Assembly: GCA_963724435.1 (NCBI GenBank)
Contig: CAVRUN010000010.1
Location: forward strand, 434,001-498,000
Direction of reading: 5' to 3'
DNA: 64,000 nucleotides
Origin: AP-15 sp963724435
GTDB taxonomy: Bacteria; Pseudomonadota; Alphaproteobacteria; ATCC43930; CGMCC-115725
Shown here: positions 26,997 to 36,121 of the stretch, piece after piece
Position numbering within the stretch: the first letter of the stretch is position 1
Layout of the letters: every line of letters begins with the position of its first letter
Notes under the pieces: model-generated
The model's input: only the letters and a program-made list of their open reading frames with translations
The model's database searches: none
What the model was told of the DNA's origin: nothing
Translations under genes and position numbers: made by a program

Positions 26997-27623
26997 TTAA
27001 CCGCCGGCTTCGAGTTCCTCAACTTGTGCCCGCGTCAAATAGCGGGTCTTGGCGCCGCGCAACAGCAGATAGAGCTTTGCGGTTTCTTCCAGTTCCTCGA
27101 TTGCGTTGACCGCGGCATCGAGGCTTGAGCCGGCGACGACCGGCCCGTGATTGGCGAGTAGCACGGCGTGGTGCTTGCCGGCAAAGCCGCGCACCGCCTC
27201 GGCGAGCGTCAAATCGCCGGGCTTGAAATAGGGGACCAGCGGCAGCCGGCCGACCCGCATCACATAATAGGCGGTGATCGGCGGCAGTACGTCGGCGGGG
27301 TCGATCTCTGCCAGGCACGAGACCGCGACCGAATGGGTCGAATGTAAATGTACGACCGCCCCAGTGGCGGCGCGCTCCTCGTACATGACGCGGTGCAAAA
27401 AGCTTTCCTTGGTCGGCGGGTCGCCCGAGACCAGCCGGCCGCCGTCATCAAGCTTTGATATGCGCGCCGGGTCGAGCCGGCCCAGTGAGGCATTGGTCGG
27501 GGTCATCAACCAGCCGCCCTCGACACGCACGCTGATGTTTCCCGACGATCCGGCGGTCAGCCCGCGATTGAAGATCGAGGCGCCGATCGTGCAGATCGCC
27601 TCGCGCAGTTTCGCGTCGGTCAT
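26997..27623 (-). CDS. otnC: 3-oxo-tetronate 4-phosphate decarboxylase
   Basis: The protein has 208 residues and belongs to the class II aldolase/adducin family. Zinc ligands are visible in VHLHSTHSVAV (about residues 91-101) and in the later LLANHGPV. In the four-carbon acid-sugar pathway OtnC decarboxylates 3-oxo-tetronate 4-phosphate to dihydroxyacetone phosphate. Its start overlaps the otnK stop by four bases (ATGA at 27623-27620), so the pair is translationally coupled. The specific call rests on that neighbourhood. Confidence 0.88.
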   Translation of the reverse strand: MTDAKLREAICTIGASIFNRGLTAGSSGNISVRVEGGWLMTPTNASLGRLDPARISKLDDGGRLVSGDPPTKESFLHRVMYEERAATGAVVHLHSTHSVAVSCLAEIDPADVLPPITAYYVMRVGRLPLVPYFKPGDLTLAEAVRGFAGKHHAVLLANHGPVVAGSSLDAAVNAIEELEETAKLYLLLRGAKTRYLTRAQVEELEAGG

Positions 27624-28921
27624 TTTGGGGCTCCTTGGTCTCCGGACAGCATCGAAAAGGCGCGCAGGAAAAAATCGGGAGCGCCGAAATTGCCGGATTT
27701 GAGCGCCAGCGCCAAAGCGGGTTCGCCGGGCCTCGCCGGGAGACTTACCGTCCACGGCACGCCCGGATCGATTTGGCGGCCGATGCGCAGGCCGGTGACA
27801 CCCAGCGCCTGCACCACCGCCCCCGCAGTCTCGCCGCCGGCAACCACCAGCCGTCGCACGCCGTGCCCGATAAGGCCGCGCGCGATCGCGGCGAGCGCTT
27901 CCTCGACGACAGCGCCGGCGCGCTCACGGCCGAGCACCTTTTGGACCGCTGCTACCTCCTCGGCCGGAGCCGTCGCGCTGATCAGAACCGGCTCGTTGCC
28001 GAGCTTTGGCAACGCCCAGGCGAGCGCTTCGTCGACAATGTTGCGCCCCGCCGCCGCGGCGACCGGGTCAATCGTAAAAATGGGCCGGCGTCGGCGGAAA
28101 TAGGAGACCTGTACCTGGGTCGCGGTCGAGCACGAGCCCGACAACACCGCCGCCGGCCCTTCGATCGGGGGGAGGGCGTCGGCCGCAACCGCGTCGCCGA
28201 GCAAACCGCGGCGTCGGAAATTGTCCGGGACCCCGAGGGCGATGCCAGAGCCGCCGGTGATCAGTTTGAAATCGCCTGCGGCGTCGCCGATCGCCTCGAG
28301 ATCATGGTCTTCGATCGCATCGACAATGGCGTGTGCGAAACCTTCTCGGCGCAGCGATGCAAAGGCGTCACCGATCGCGGGGGCACCGCGGGTGACGGTC
28401 GCCCACGGTACCAGTCCGACTTTGCCGCGGCTCTGCCGCTGCAGCACCCGCACCAGAGAGGGATCGCGCATTGGCGTCAGCGGGTGGTCGCGCATCCCCG
28501 ATTCCGACAGCAACACGTCGCCAACAAAGAGATAACCCTTGTAAATCGTGCGGCCTGCCTCCGGGAATGCCGGGCAGAACAGGGTGAAATCGGTCCCGAG
28601 TGCCGCCATTAGCGCCTCGGCGACCGGGCCGATATTGCCGGCGTCGGTCGAATCAAAGGTCGAGCAATATTTGAACAGGATCTGCCGCGCGCCCGCCTGC
28701 TGCAGCCAGCCGAGTGCGGCGAGGCTTTTATCGATCGCTTCGGCGGCCGGGACCGTGCGGCTCTTCAATGCCACGACCAATGCCTCGGCATCCGGGATCT
28801 CGGTCCCGGACCGCGGCACATCGATCAATTGCACGGTGCGCATGCCGCGTCGGACAAGGGTGTTGCACAGATCGGTGGCGCCGGTGAAATCGTCGGCGAT
28901 CGCACCCAACAACACGCCCAT
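27620..28921 (-). CDS. otnK: 3-oxo-tetronate kinase, DUF1537-type four-carbon acid sugar kinase
   Basis: This 433-residue kinase has the N-terminal signature GAIADDFTGATDLCNTLVR and the substrate-site motif YKYCSTFDSTDAGNIGP in the variant form FKYCSTFDSTDAGN. The C-terminal nucleotide domain has VAGGETAGAVV. It phosphorylates 3-oxo-tetronates derived from erythronate or threonate. Start at 28921 (MGVLLGAIADDF). It is divergent from otnI, with 110 bp between them. Confidence 0.92.
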   Translation of the reverse strand: MGVLLGAIADDFTGATDLCNTLVRRGMRTVQLIDVPRSGTEIPDAEALVVALKSRTVPAAEAIDKSLAALGWLQQAGARQILFKYCSTFDSTDAGNIGPVAEALMAALGTDFTLFCPAFPEAGRTIYKGYLFVGDVLLSESGMRDHPLTPMRDPSLVRVLQRQSRGKVGLVPWATVTRGAPAIGDAFASLRREGFAHAIVDAIEDHDLEAIGDAAGDFKLITGGSGIALGVPDNFRRRGLLGDAVAADALPPIEGPAAVLSGSCSTATQVQVSYFRRRRPIFTIDPVAAAAGRNIVDEALAWALPKLGNEPVLISATAPAEEVAAVQKVLGRERAGAVVEEALAAIARGLIGHGVRRLVVAGGETAGAVVQALGVTGLRIGRQIDPGVPWTVSLPARPGEPALALALKSGNFGAPDFFLRAFSMLSGDQGAPK

Positions 28922-29031
28922 CCGTCGCCTCCCTTGCCTTCCCTCGCCCACCGGGAAACACTAGCGGCCCGTTGCACCGGCTGCAAATGAGCCGGTAAGT
29001 CCACCAAATCCTCAGCCGGGAGCCCCTTCTT

Positions 29032-29817
29032 ATGCCGAAATTCGCCGCCAATCTGAGCTTTATCTTTCAGGAAATCGGATTTCTTGACCGCTTTGCGGCG
29101 GCCGCCGCGTGCGGGTTCAAGGCGGTCGAATATCTTGGCGCCTACGATTATCCACCCGAAACCGCTGCCGCCCAGCTTGAAAAACACGGGCTTACCCAGG
29201 CCTTGTTCAACATGCCGCCGGGCGATTGGGCCAAGGGCGAGCGCGGCATGGCGGCGTTGCCCGGGCGCGAGGCCGAGTTCCGCGCCGGAGTCGACACGGC
29301 ACTAACCTATGCCAAGGCGACAAAGTGCCGGCTGGTGCACGCCATGGCGGGGCTCGTGCCCGACGGTCACGACCGCGCCGAGGCCGAGCGAACCTATGTC
29401 GCCAATCTGCGCTATGCCGCCGAACGGCTCGCCTCCGAAGGTGTCACCGCGATCATCGAGCCGATCAATAACCGCGACATCCCCGGTTATTTTCTAAACA
29501 CGACGACCCAGGCGATGTCGATCATCGAACGTGTCGCCCACCCCAATCTGCAGCTCCAACTCGACCTCTATCATGTACAGATCATGGAGGGCGATCTCGC
29601 CCAGCGTATCAGCGCGCTCGCCGGCCGTTATCCGCATATCCAGATCGCCGGGAATCCCGGCCGCCATGAACCCGATGTCGGCGAGATCAACTACCCGTTC
29701 CTGTTCGATCTGTTGGACGAGATCGGCTATGCGGGCTGGATCGGCTGCGAATACCGCCCCAAGGGCGAGACCCGCGCCGGGCTAGGCTGGGCCAGACGTT
29801 ACGGCATCCACGGCTGA
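29032..29817 (+). CDS. otnI: 2-oxo-tetronate isomerase
   Basis: A 261-residue xylose-isomerase-like TIM barrel, close to hydroxypyruvate isomerase. The acidic and His ligands appear in AIIEPINNRD, LDLYHVQIMEGD, QIAGNPGRHEPD and WIGCEYRP. In this pathway OtnI converts 2-oxo-tetronate to 3-oxo-tetronate for OtnK. Alone it could be called Hyi; the adjoining denD, otnK and otnC decide for OtnI. It leads a two-gene operon with denD, 58 bp apart. Confidence 0.9.
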   Translation: MPKFAANLSFIFQEIGFLDRFAAAAACGFKAVEYLGAYDYPPETAAAQLEKHGLTQALFNMPPGDWAKGERGMAALPGREAEFRAGVDTALTYAKATKCRLVHAMAGLVPDGHDRAEAERTYVANLRYAAERLASEGVTAIIEPINNRDIPGYFLNTTTQAMSIIERVAHPNLQLQLDLYHVQIMEGDLAQRISALAGRYPHIQIAGNPGRHEPDVGEINYPFLFDLLDEIGYAGWIGCEYRPKGETRAGLGWARRYGIHG

Positions 29818-29875
29818 CCGCGCGGGCGGTAAGGGGGTGAGGTCGGGTTCGCGCGTTCCGCAGTAGGAGTATTCG

Positions 29876-30904
29876 ATGCGCATCGTCATTACCGGCGGCT
29901 GCGGATTTCTCGGCCGTCGGCTCGCAATGCTGTTATTGGAGCGCGGCAGCAGCCTCGGCGCGATCGAGCAACTGGTGTTGTTCGACAACGCTCCCTCGGC
30001 CCTGCCGTTGCCCGACGACCGGCGGCTCGAGGTCATGACCGGCGACATCGCCGACCGCGAAACGGTACGCCGATTGCTGCTTCCCGGAGCAGCGGTGGTG
30101 TTTCACCTCGCCGCCGTGGTCAGCGGCCAGGCCGAGGCCGACACCGATCTCGGCTATCGCGTCAATCTCGACGGCACCCGCGCGGTGCTCGACGCCTGTC
30201 GCGCGCTCGGCGCCTGCCCGCGACTGATTTTCGCGAGTTCGCTCGCGGTCTATGGCGGCGCCTTACCGCGGCGCATCGTTGATGCGCCCTCCGATGGACG
30301 CGGGCAGGCTCGGGCCCAAACCGTGGTCGGCGACGACACGCCGCTGACGCCGCAATCCTCTTACGGCACGCAAAAGGCGATCGGCGAACTGCTGGTCAAT
30401 GACTACACCCGCAAGGGATTTGTCGACGGCCGTGCGCTGCGCCTGCCGACGGTTGTCGTGCGGCCGGGTTTGCCGAACCGGGCGGCGTCGACCTTTGCTT
30501 CTTCGATCATCCGCGAGCCGTTGGCCGGGAAAGAGGCGACCTGCCCAGTCTCGCCCGACCTTATCATGGCGTTGGCCTCACCGCGGCGGGTCGTCGCCGC
30601 TCTGCACCATGCGCATGAATTGCCCGGTGAGGCGTTTGGCATCAACCGTTCCTTGCAATTGCCCGGCTTTTCGGTCGCCGTCGCCGACATGGTCGAGGCG
30701 GTGTGCCGCGCTGGCGGTGCGGCAGCACATGCGCGAATCCGCTGGCAGCACGATCCCCAAATCGAGGCGATCGTCGCCGGCTGGCCGCAGGCGCTTGCCG
30801 CACCCCGCGCCACCGCCCTCGGCTTTACCGCCGACGCCGACATCGACGAAGCCGTCCGGGCCTTTATCGAAGACGACCTCGAATTCCAGAAAGCGCTCGG
30901 CTGA
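29876..30904 (+). CDS. denD: D-erythronate dehydrogenase
   Basis: This 342-residue extended SDR / NAD-dependent epimerase-like protein has the Rossmann motif ITGGCGFLGRRLA at residues 5-17, the FASSLAVYGG block and the catalytic SSYGTQKAIGE. DenD oxidises D-erythronate at C2 to feed OtnI, OtnK and OtnC. The substrate assignment follows the neighbours; LtnD-type enzymes for L-threonate belong to a different family and are absent here. Confidence 0.88.
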   Translation: MRIVITGGCGFLGRRLAMLLLERGSSLGAIEQLVLFDNAPSALPLPDDRRLEVMTGDIADRETVRRLLLPGAAVVFHLAAVVSGQAEADTDLGYRVNLDGTRAVLDACRALGACPRLIFASSLAVYGGALPRRIVDAPSDGRGQARAQTVVGDDTPLTPQSSYGTQKAIGELLVNDYTRKGFVDGRALRLPTVVVRPGLPNRAASTFASSIIREPLAGKEATCPVSPDLIMALASPRRVVAALHHAHELPGEAFGINRSLQLPGFSVAVADMVEAVCRAGGAAAHARIRWQHDPQIEAIVAGWPQALAAPRATALGFTADADIDEAVRAFIEDDLEFQKALG

Positions 30905-31424
30905 CGGGGTAAGCTGGGCTAACGGGGTAAAAGGATAGCCTAGCCGCGCTAGCAGTGTAGGGATTACGCTTTCTTTAATTCCGTTCTACCCGCCAAGGTC
31001 GGTACCCATGCGGCAGCGAACCTCGACATTGGTCCAGACGAGGGCAACGATAGCCGAGCAATTGCCACAATGGCGTCGTACTCTCGAGCCACTAGAGTGG
31101 AGTGCGGGATTGCGCTTTTGGGGAGGGGATCACCTGATCTTGACCCTGATAAAACAGGTGGAACAGGGCGGAGTCGGGATGCTGGGTCCTTGCCGCCAAT
31201 GTGGCGGTGGCGCCACGACTGACCGCTGCGCAACCCTGGGGCGGTGTGGCTATTCAACCGCGGCGCGGGTTTTGCTGTAAATGCGCTGTATTTTGTTAGC
31301 AACCGAAACCGCTCCTAAAGCTTCGATTGAAGACAGCAGCGGCAATAGTGGGGCAGGGATGCGGATTTACAGGTGCTGCGCGCGCGTGGCAAGTTCCGGT
31401 GCGGCTGGAGGGTAAGGGCGGTTG
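30905..31424. other. 520-bp intergenic region without a recognised gene
   Basis: Short frames are present on both strands but lack family resemblance, ribosome sites and the codon pattern of neighbours. The region holds a few small inverted repeats, for example CCGCC-AATGT-GGCGG followed by GTGGCGCCAC near 31193-31214. GGAGGGTAAGG at the right end serves the SDR gene. It may be decayed sequence. Confidence 0.5.
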
Positions 31425-32180
31425 ATGGCGGGACGGCTCGCGGGCAAACGAGCGTTGGTGACGGCGGCGGGGCAGGGCATCGGCCGCGCATCCGCACTCG
31501 CTTTTGCCGCCGAGGGCGCCAGCGTGTTGGCGACCGATATCGCCGATGACAAGCTAGCCCCGTTGGCCGATGCGCTGATTGCGACGCGGCGGCTCGACGT
31601 CACCGATGATCAGGCGATTGCGGCGCTCGCCGACGAACTCGGGCCGCTTGACATTCTGTTCAACTGCGCCGGATTTGTGCATCACGGCACGATCCTCGAC
31701 GCCGACCCGATCGAATGGGATGCGTCCTTTGTGCTGAACGTTCGCTCGATGTTTATGATGATCCGCGCGTTTCTGCCAAAGATGCTGGAGCGCGAGGCGG
31801 GTGCGTCGATCGTCAACATGGCCTCGACGGTTTCCTCGGTGAAAGGCGCGCCCAATCGCTGCGTCTACGGCGCGACCAAGGCGGCGGTGATCGGACTGAC
31901 CAAATCGGTGGCGGCCGATTTCATCACCCAGGGGATCCGCTGCAACGCGATCTGCCCGGGAACGATCGAGACGCCGTCGCTCGAAGACCGCATCGCGGCG
32001 CAGGGGGTGCGCGTGGTCGGCGGCAGCGAAGCGGCGCGCCGGGCGTTTGTCGAGCGCCAGCCCTTGGGCCGGCTCGGCACCCCTGAGGAAGTTGCGGCGC
32101 TAGCGGTCTATCTCGCCTCGGACGAGTCGTCGTTCACAACCGGCGCCATCCATATCATCGACGGCGGCTTTACGCTCTGA
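31425..32180 (+). CDS. SDR oxidoreductase, likely 2-keto-3-deoxy sugar-acid dehydrogenase
   Basis: This 251-residue classical SDR has the cofactor motif TAAGQGIGRA, NCAG, the catalytic YGATKAA and a C-terminal IHIIDGGFTL. It is similar in pattern to DHRS6/BDH2 and to 2-keto-3-deoxy-L-fuconate/rhamnonate 4-dehydrogenases. The next gene is an FAH-family hydrolase, and this pair is the last part of the non-phosphorylating L-fucose/L-rhamnose route, which supports the call. The upstream dehydratase and sugar dehydrogenase are not in this window. Confidence 0.8.
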   Translation: MAGRLAGKRALVTAAGQGIGRASALAFAAEGASVLATDIADDKLAPLADALIATRRLDVTDDQAIAALADELGPLDILFNCAGFVHHGTILDADPIEWDASFVLNVRSMFMMIRAFLPKMLEREAGASIVNMASTVSSVKGAPNRCVYGATKAAVIGLTKSVAADFITQGIRCNAICPGTIETPSLEDRIAAQGVRVVGGSEAARRAFVERQPLGRLGTPEEVAALAVYLASDESSFTTGAIHIIDGGFTL

Positions 32181-32231
32181 TTGTGCGCCTTGCCAGCTTA
32201 GCGCTTTGAATTGCAACAGGAGGCACTGCTG

Positions 32232-33080
32232 ATGAAGCTCCTTCGCTACGGGCCGCCGGGTCAGGAAAAACCCGGCCTGCTCGATCGCGACGGCAAGATC
32301 CGCGATTTGTCCGGCGCTGTCCGCGATATCGACGGCGCCGCCTTGGCCCCCACCGAACTCGACCGCTTACGGCGGCTCGATCCCGCAAGCCTGCCGCTGG
32401 TGCCGGGCAACCCGCGGCTCGGCCCCTGCGTCGGTGCGATCTCCAAAATCGTCGCGATCGGGCTAAATTACCGGCTGCACGCGCAAGAGGCGGGGGCGGC
32501 GATCCCGACCGAGCCGATCTTTTTTATGAAAGCGCCGTCTTCGATTTGCGGCCCGAATGACGATGTGATGATCCCAAAGGGCTCGCAAAAAACCGATTAC
32601 GAGGTCGAACTCGGGATCGTGATCGGCAGCGTAACCCGCTATATCGCCGTGCATGAAGCGCCCAAACACATCGCCGGCTTTTGCGTCGTCAACGACGTGT
32701 CGGAGCGCGAATTTCAGATCGAGCGCCTTGGGCAATGGACCAAGGGCAAGAGCGCCGACACGTTTTGTCCGATCGGCCCGTGGCTGGTCACGTCGGACGA
32801 GGTGCCCGATGCCGGCAAGCTGGCGCTGTGGACCGAGGTCAACGGCGAGCGGCGGCAAAACAGCAATACCTCCGACCTGATCTTCGGGGTCGATCACATC
32901 GTCAGTTATGTCAGCCATTTCATGACCTTGCTGCCGGGTGACGTTATCCCGACCGGGACACCATCCGGCGTCGGCATGGGCTTTAAGCCGCCGCGCTTTT
33001 TGAAAGCCGGCGACCGGGTGCGTTTGTCGGTCGAAGGGCTCGGTGAACAGAACCAGCGGATGGTCGCGTTTTCCGAATAG
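32232..33080 (+). CDS. fumarylacetoacetate hydrolase family protein, likely diketo-deoxy sugar-acid hydrolase
   Basis: This 282-residue FAH-family enzyme has metal ligands in KTDYEVELGIVIG (E-x-E) and the Asp in VVNDVSEREFQ, plus GDVIPTGTPSGVGMG. It hydrolyses C-C bonds of 2,4-diketo acids; paired with the SDR, the likely substrate is a 2,4-diketo-3-deoxy sugar acid, giving pyruvate and a hydroxy acid. AGGAGG lies upstream of the ATG at 32232. It is 51 bp after the SDR and probably co-transcribed. Confidence 0.86.
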   Translation: MKLLRYGPPGQEKPGLLDRDGKIRDLSGAVRDIDGAALAPTELDRLRRLDPASLPLVPGNPRLGPCVGAISKIVAIGLNYRLHAQEAGAAIPTEPIFFMKAPSSICGPNDDVMIPKGSQKTDYEVELGIVIGSVTRYIAVHEAPKHIAGFCVVNDVSEREFQIERLGQWTKGKSADTFCPIGPWLVTSDEVPDAGKLALWTEVNGERRQNSNTSDLIFGVDHIVSYVSHFMTLLPGDVIPTGTPSGVGMGFKPPRFLKAGDRVRLSVEGLGEQNQRMVAFSE

Positions 33081-33196
33081 GTCGAAGGGGATCGTTGCGC
33101 TGACCCAAGCAGCGAAAAGGCGAGGGGCGGCTATTTCGTTGCAGTTCAATCGGGTAATCAGCCGCATTGCCCGATCACCTCCGCGTTGAGGAAGCC

Positions 33197-33727
33197 ATGT
33201 ACGAGCGTCGCCCCGGCTATTTTCGCGAAGACACCCTGCCAGGCCGTCGCGTCGAGGCCAAAGTTAAGTGGTTCAACGCGAGCAAGGGCTTTGGCTTTGT
33301 CACCCCGGTTGACGGCTCGCCGGACGCGTTTCTGCCTGTCGCAGTGCTGCGCCGCGCCGGCTACGAGGATTTGCGCGAGGGGGTTTTGCTGAGATGCGAA
33401 GTCGGCGACGGGGCTAAAGGCCCGCTGGTGACCAGCGTTTTGAAGATCGATAACAGCACCGCGACCTCATCCCCCTCTGCGGGGACCAGCCGCTTTGATC
33501 GCCGCGCTCCGCGTCCATTGCTGACGATTGAAGGAGCCGTGAAGCAATTCGTGCCCGAAAAAGGCTATGGGTTCATTACGCCGGATGGCGGCGGCAAGGA
33601 TGTGTTTATCCACATCACCGCGCTGCGCCGTAGCGGCGTTACCACGCTCGATGCGGGTCAGCGCGTACGGGCAGAAATTGTCGACGGCCAGAAGGGTCAA
33701 GAGGTGGAGCGCATTACGCTGATTTAG
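33197..33727 (+). CDS. tandem cold-shock-domain protein
   Basis: The protein has 176 residues with two cold-shock domains. Domain 1 (about residues 18-85) has an intact RNP1, KVKWFNASKGFGFV, but its RNP2 reads AFLPVAVL instead of V-F-V-H. Domain 2 (about 110-176) has KGYGFITPD and an intact VFIHITAL, but lacks the K-W-F aromatic. The two halves are thus complementary in which RNA-binding face is kept. Such double-CSD proteins are frequent in alphaproteobacteria and act as RNA chaperones. Start at 33197 after GAGGAAGCC; ten extra codons upstream are possible. Confidence 0.9.
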   Translation: MYERRPGYFREDTLPGRRVEAKVKWFNASKGFGFVTPVDGSPDAFLPVAVLRRAGYEDLREGVLLRCEVGDGAKGPLVTSVLKIDNSTATSSPSAGTSRFDRRAPRPLLTIEGAVKQFVPEKGYGFITPDGGGKDVFIHITALRRSGVTTLDAGQRVRAEIVDGQKGQEVERITLI

Positions 33728-33952
33728 GCACCGCTACAGCCGTTCACAGAATGCACGTTCGACAATCGCCCGCTCAGCGCCCTGCGGCTCAGTCCGGACA
33801 GCGCAGTCCGGTTCGACCGGTCGTCAGGAAATCGTGACGTAACCGCCTTGTCATGATACGCCTACCTTTAACGAAAACGTCAAAAACCGGCGGTTTGGGA
33901 GAACAGCCGCGGCGTACGGCGTTTGTCCTGTCGATTTGACGAGGGCGAGACG

Positions 33953-34591
33953 ATGGACCTTAACGACACGATCCGCACCTACCGTTGGTTTTCCGGTTCT
34001 TACGATCTCCTGTTCGGGCCGGTGTTTCACCCCGGGCGCAAGGAAGCGGTGCGGATCGCCAACGACCGGCCGGGGCAACGCATTCTCGAATGCGGCGTTG
34101 GGACTGGTCTGTCCTTGCCGCATTTCCGGCCAGATTCGCGGGTGACCGGGATCGACGTGTCGGCCGAGATGCTGGAAAAAGCCAAACGCCGCACGGCACG
34201 CATGGGTCTGGCCCATGTCGAGGGTCTGCATGTCATGGATGCGGAGAACTTGGAATTTCCCGACAATTCGTTCGACGCGGTTTTAGCGCTGTACGTTGCG
34301 TCGGTCGTGCCCGATCCGGCTCGGTTCGCTGCGGAAATGCGGCGAGTTTGTATCCCTCGCGGCACGATTGTCGTCGTCAACCACTTCACCAGTGAAAACG
34401 CACTGGCGCGGTTTATGGAAAAGCGCTTGGCACACCTCGCTCGCCATATCGGCTTTCACGCCGATTTCCCGTTCGAGGATTTCCAGCGGGCGAGCCGGCT
34501 ATCAATTCGCGAGGTCCGGCCGAGCAATTTGTTCGGCTATTGGAAGCTGCTCCGCTGCATCAACGAAAAGCCCGCTTCAAGCCCCGGCTGA
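33953..34591 (+). CDS. class I SAM-dependent methyltransferase, PmtA-like
   Basis: This 212-residue methyltransferase has SAM-binding motif I as ILECGVGTGLSLP near residue 43 and motif II as DVSAEMLEKA. The block DNSFDAVLALYVASVVPDP and the late VNHF resemble alphaproteobacterial phosphatidylethanolamine N-methyltransferase (PmtA, Rhodobacter type). That route makes phosphatidylcholine. The assignment is by motif pattern, so another small-molecule methyltransferase cannot be excluded. GAGGGCGAG precedes the ATG at 33953. Confidence 0.78.
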   Translation: MDLNDTIRTYRWFSGSYDLLFGPVFHPGRKEAVRIANDRPGQRILECGVGTGLSLPHFRPDSRVTGIDVSAEMLEKAKRRTARMGLAHVEGLHVMDAENLEFPDNSFDAVLALYVASVVPDPARFAAEMRRVCIPRGTIVVVNHFTSENALARFMEKRLAHLARHIGFHADFPFEDFQRASRLSIREVRPSNLFGYWKLLRCINEKPASSPG

Positions 34592-34623
34592 TAACGGCGA
34601 GTGCTCCGAGGCCATTGTTACCG

Positions 34624-35432
34624 CTAGGCTTTATGCGTCGGATCGAGGTGCCACGCCGGGCGGCGCTTTTCGGCAAAGCTCGCTGTACCCTCGGCGGCTT
34701 CGGGCAGGCGGCGGCGGCCGGCAGCCTCGTTGACAACGCGCTCGCGAAAAGCCGGAGTATCGGAGTTGTCGACCGCTTCGGCGACAAGCGCCTTGGTCAT
34801 TGCGACCGCATCCGGCGCGGCCGCCAGCAAATTGTCGACGACGCGCTCGACCGTATTATCGAGTTGATCGGCGGCGCAGATTTCATGAACAAGCCCGATG
34901 CGCAATGCTTCGTCGGCTGTAAAACGCTCGCCGGTCAACGCCAGCCGCCCCAGAACGCGCTGGCCGAGACGGTCGACGAGCAGCGGGATGATCGGCGCCG
35001 CGGTGATGCCCCAGCGCACCTCGCTGATTGCAAAGATGGCGTCTTCGGCGGCAATCGCGATGTCGCAGGCAGCAGCGATCCCGACGCCGCGCCAAAGCAC
35101 CCGCCCTGAATGATCGCTACAGTGGGTCGCGAGAAATGCCGCAAGCGGTCGATTGCGGTCATCGTGGCCCACGAGAAATCGAGGTTTTCTTGCGCCGGCG
35201 CCGTGCCGAGATGGCGCAAAAACGCGAGATCGGCCCCGGCCTGGAAATGCCGGCCGGCGCCCCGCAACACGATGCAGCGCAGGGCTGGGGCGCGTTCCAG
35301 TCGAGCAAAGGTCGCGATCAGCCCATCGATCAGCGCGCCGTTATAGGCGTTGCCGACCTCGGGCCGGTTCAGGATCACCCGCGCGACGCCGCGCCGGTCG
35401 ATCTCGCTTAGCACCGCGTCGTTGTCGGACAT
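34624..35432 (-). pseudogene. enoyl-CoA hydratase/isomerase family gene, single-base frameshift
   Basis: The N-terminal part reads from ATG at 35432 through ILNRPEVGNAYNGALID and FQAGADLAFL to AIIQGGCFG, then leaves frame. The remaining crotonase fold continues in another frame from GVGIAAACDIAIAAEDAIF to the TAG at 34624. Restoring one G in the GC-rich stretch near 35090-35096 gives a continuous crotonase protein of about 269 residues with the expected G-G-G-V-G-I-A oxyanion loop. Either a real mutation or a sequencing indel. It follows the FMN-reductase gene by 5 bp on the same strand. Confidence 0.82.
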
Positions 35433-35437
35433 CGCCT

Positions 35438-36019
35438 CTACTCGGCGGCCGCCTTCGCCATCGCCCGCAGCCGCATTTCGGCGAGCAACTCCTCGATCAC
35501 CCCAGAGGCAAAGCCGAGACAGGCCTCGTCGACCAGCCGGCCGTCGCGGATTTTTCCGCCGACCGAAGTAATGATGCATTCGCGCGCCAAGACAACGCGC
35601 GCCATCATCGAATCAAGCGCCACCTTCATGTGTTCGAGGCAGCGGGCGCCGCTTATCGCGCCGGGCGAGGTCGCCATGATTGCCACCGGCTTATACGCCA
35701 TGACCGAGGTGAAGGCCGGGCGCGACGCCCAATCGAGCGCGTTCTTTAAAACTCCGGGGATGCTGTGGTTGAATTCGGGCGCGCACAATACCAACCCATC
35801 CGCATCGGCGATGGCGGCGAGTAGCTGCTTGACCGGCGCCGGGCGTTTCTCGCCCTCGAAATCCTGGTTGTAGAGCGGGATCGGCGCCAGATCCCAAACC
35901 GTCAGATCGGCCACGCCGGCAAATTTCTCCCGCAGGGTTTCGAGCACCGCATTCGAATAAGAGCCGGTGCGCAGGCTGCCCGACATTCCGATCAGGCGGG
36001 CGGGTTTCGTCTCTGTCAT
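35438..36019 (-). CDS. NADPH-dependent FMN reductase family protein
   Basis: This 193-residue flavodoxin-like reductase has the FMN phosphate loop GMSGSLRTGSYSNAVL at residues 11-26 and the conserved block APEFNHSIPGVLKNALDW. Relatives include the chromate/quinone reductase ChrR and azoreductases. It probably transfers two electrons to quinones or metals in the cytoplasm. It lies directly upstream of the frameshifted enoyl-CoA hydratase. Confidence 0.9.
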   Translation of the reverse strand: MTETKPARLIGMSGSLRTGSYSNAVLETLREKFAGVADLTVWDLAPIPLYNQDFEGEKRPAPVKQLLAAIADADGLVLCAPEFNHSIPGVLKNALDWASRPAFTSVMAYKPVAIMATSPGAISGARCLEHMKVALDSMMARVVLARECIITSVGGKIRDGRLVDEACLGFASGVIEELLAEMRLRAMAKAAAE

Positions 36020-36121
36020 GTTGTTTTTCTCCGGGCAGCGGGAGTGTGTCCGTGATAACGAAACTCGCTTGCCTCTAGCAACCTTGTCACGCGGCCATCA
36101 TGCCGAGCTCGGATGAATGCA

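Noticed and set aside
30964..31302. Open frames on both strands in the 520-bp gap after denD
   Set aside because: No ribosome site, no conserved motif and composition unlike neighbouring genes; left as noncoding or decayed.
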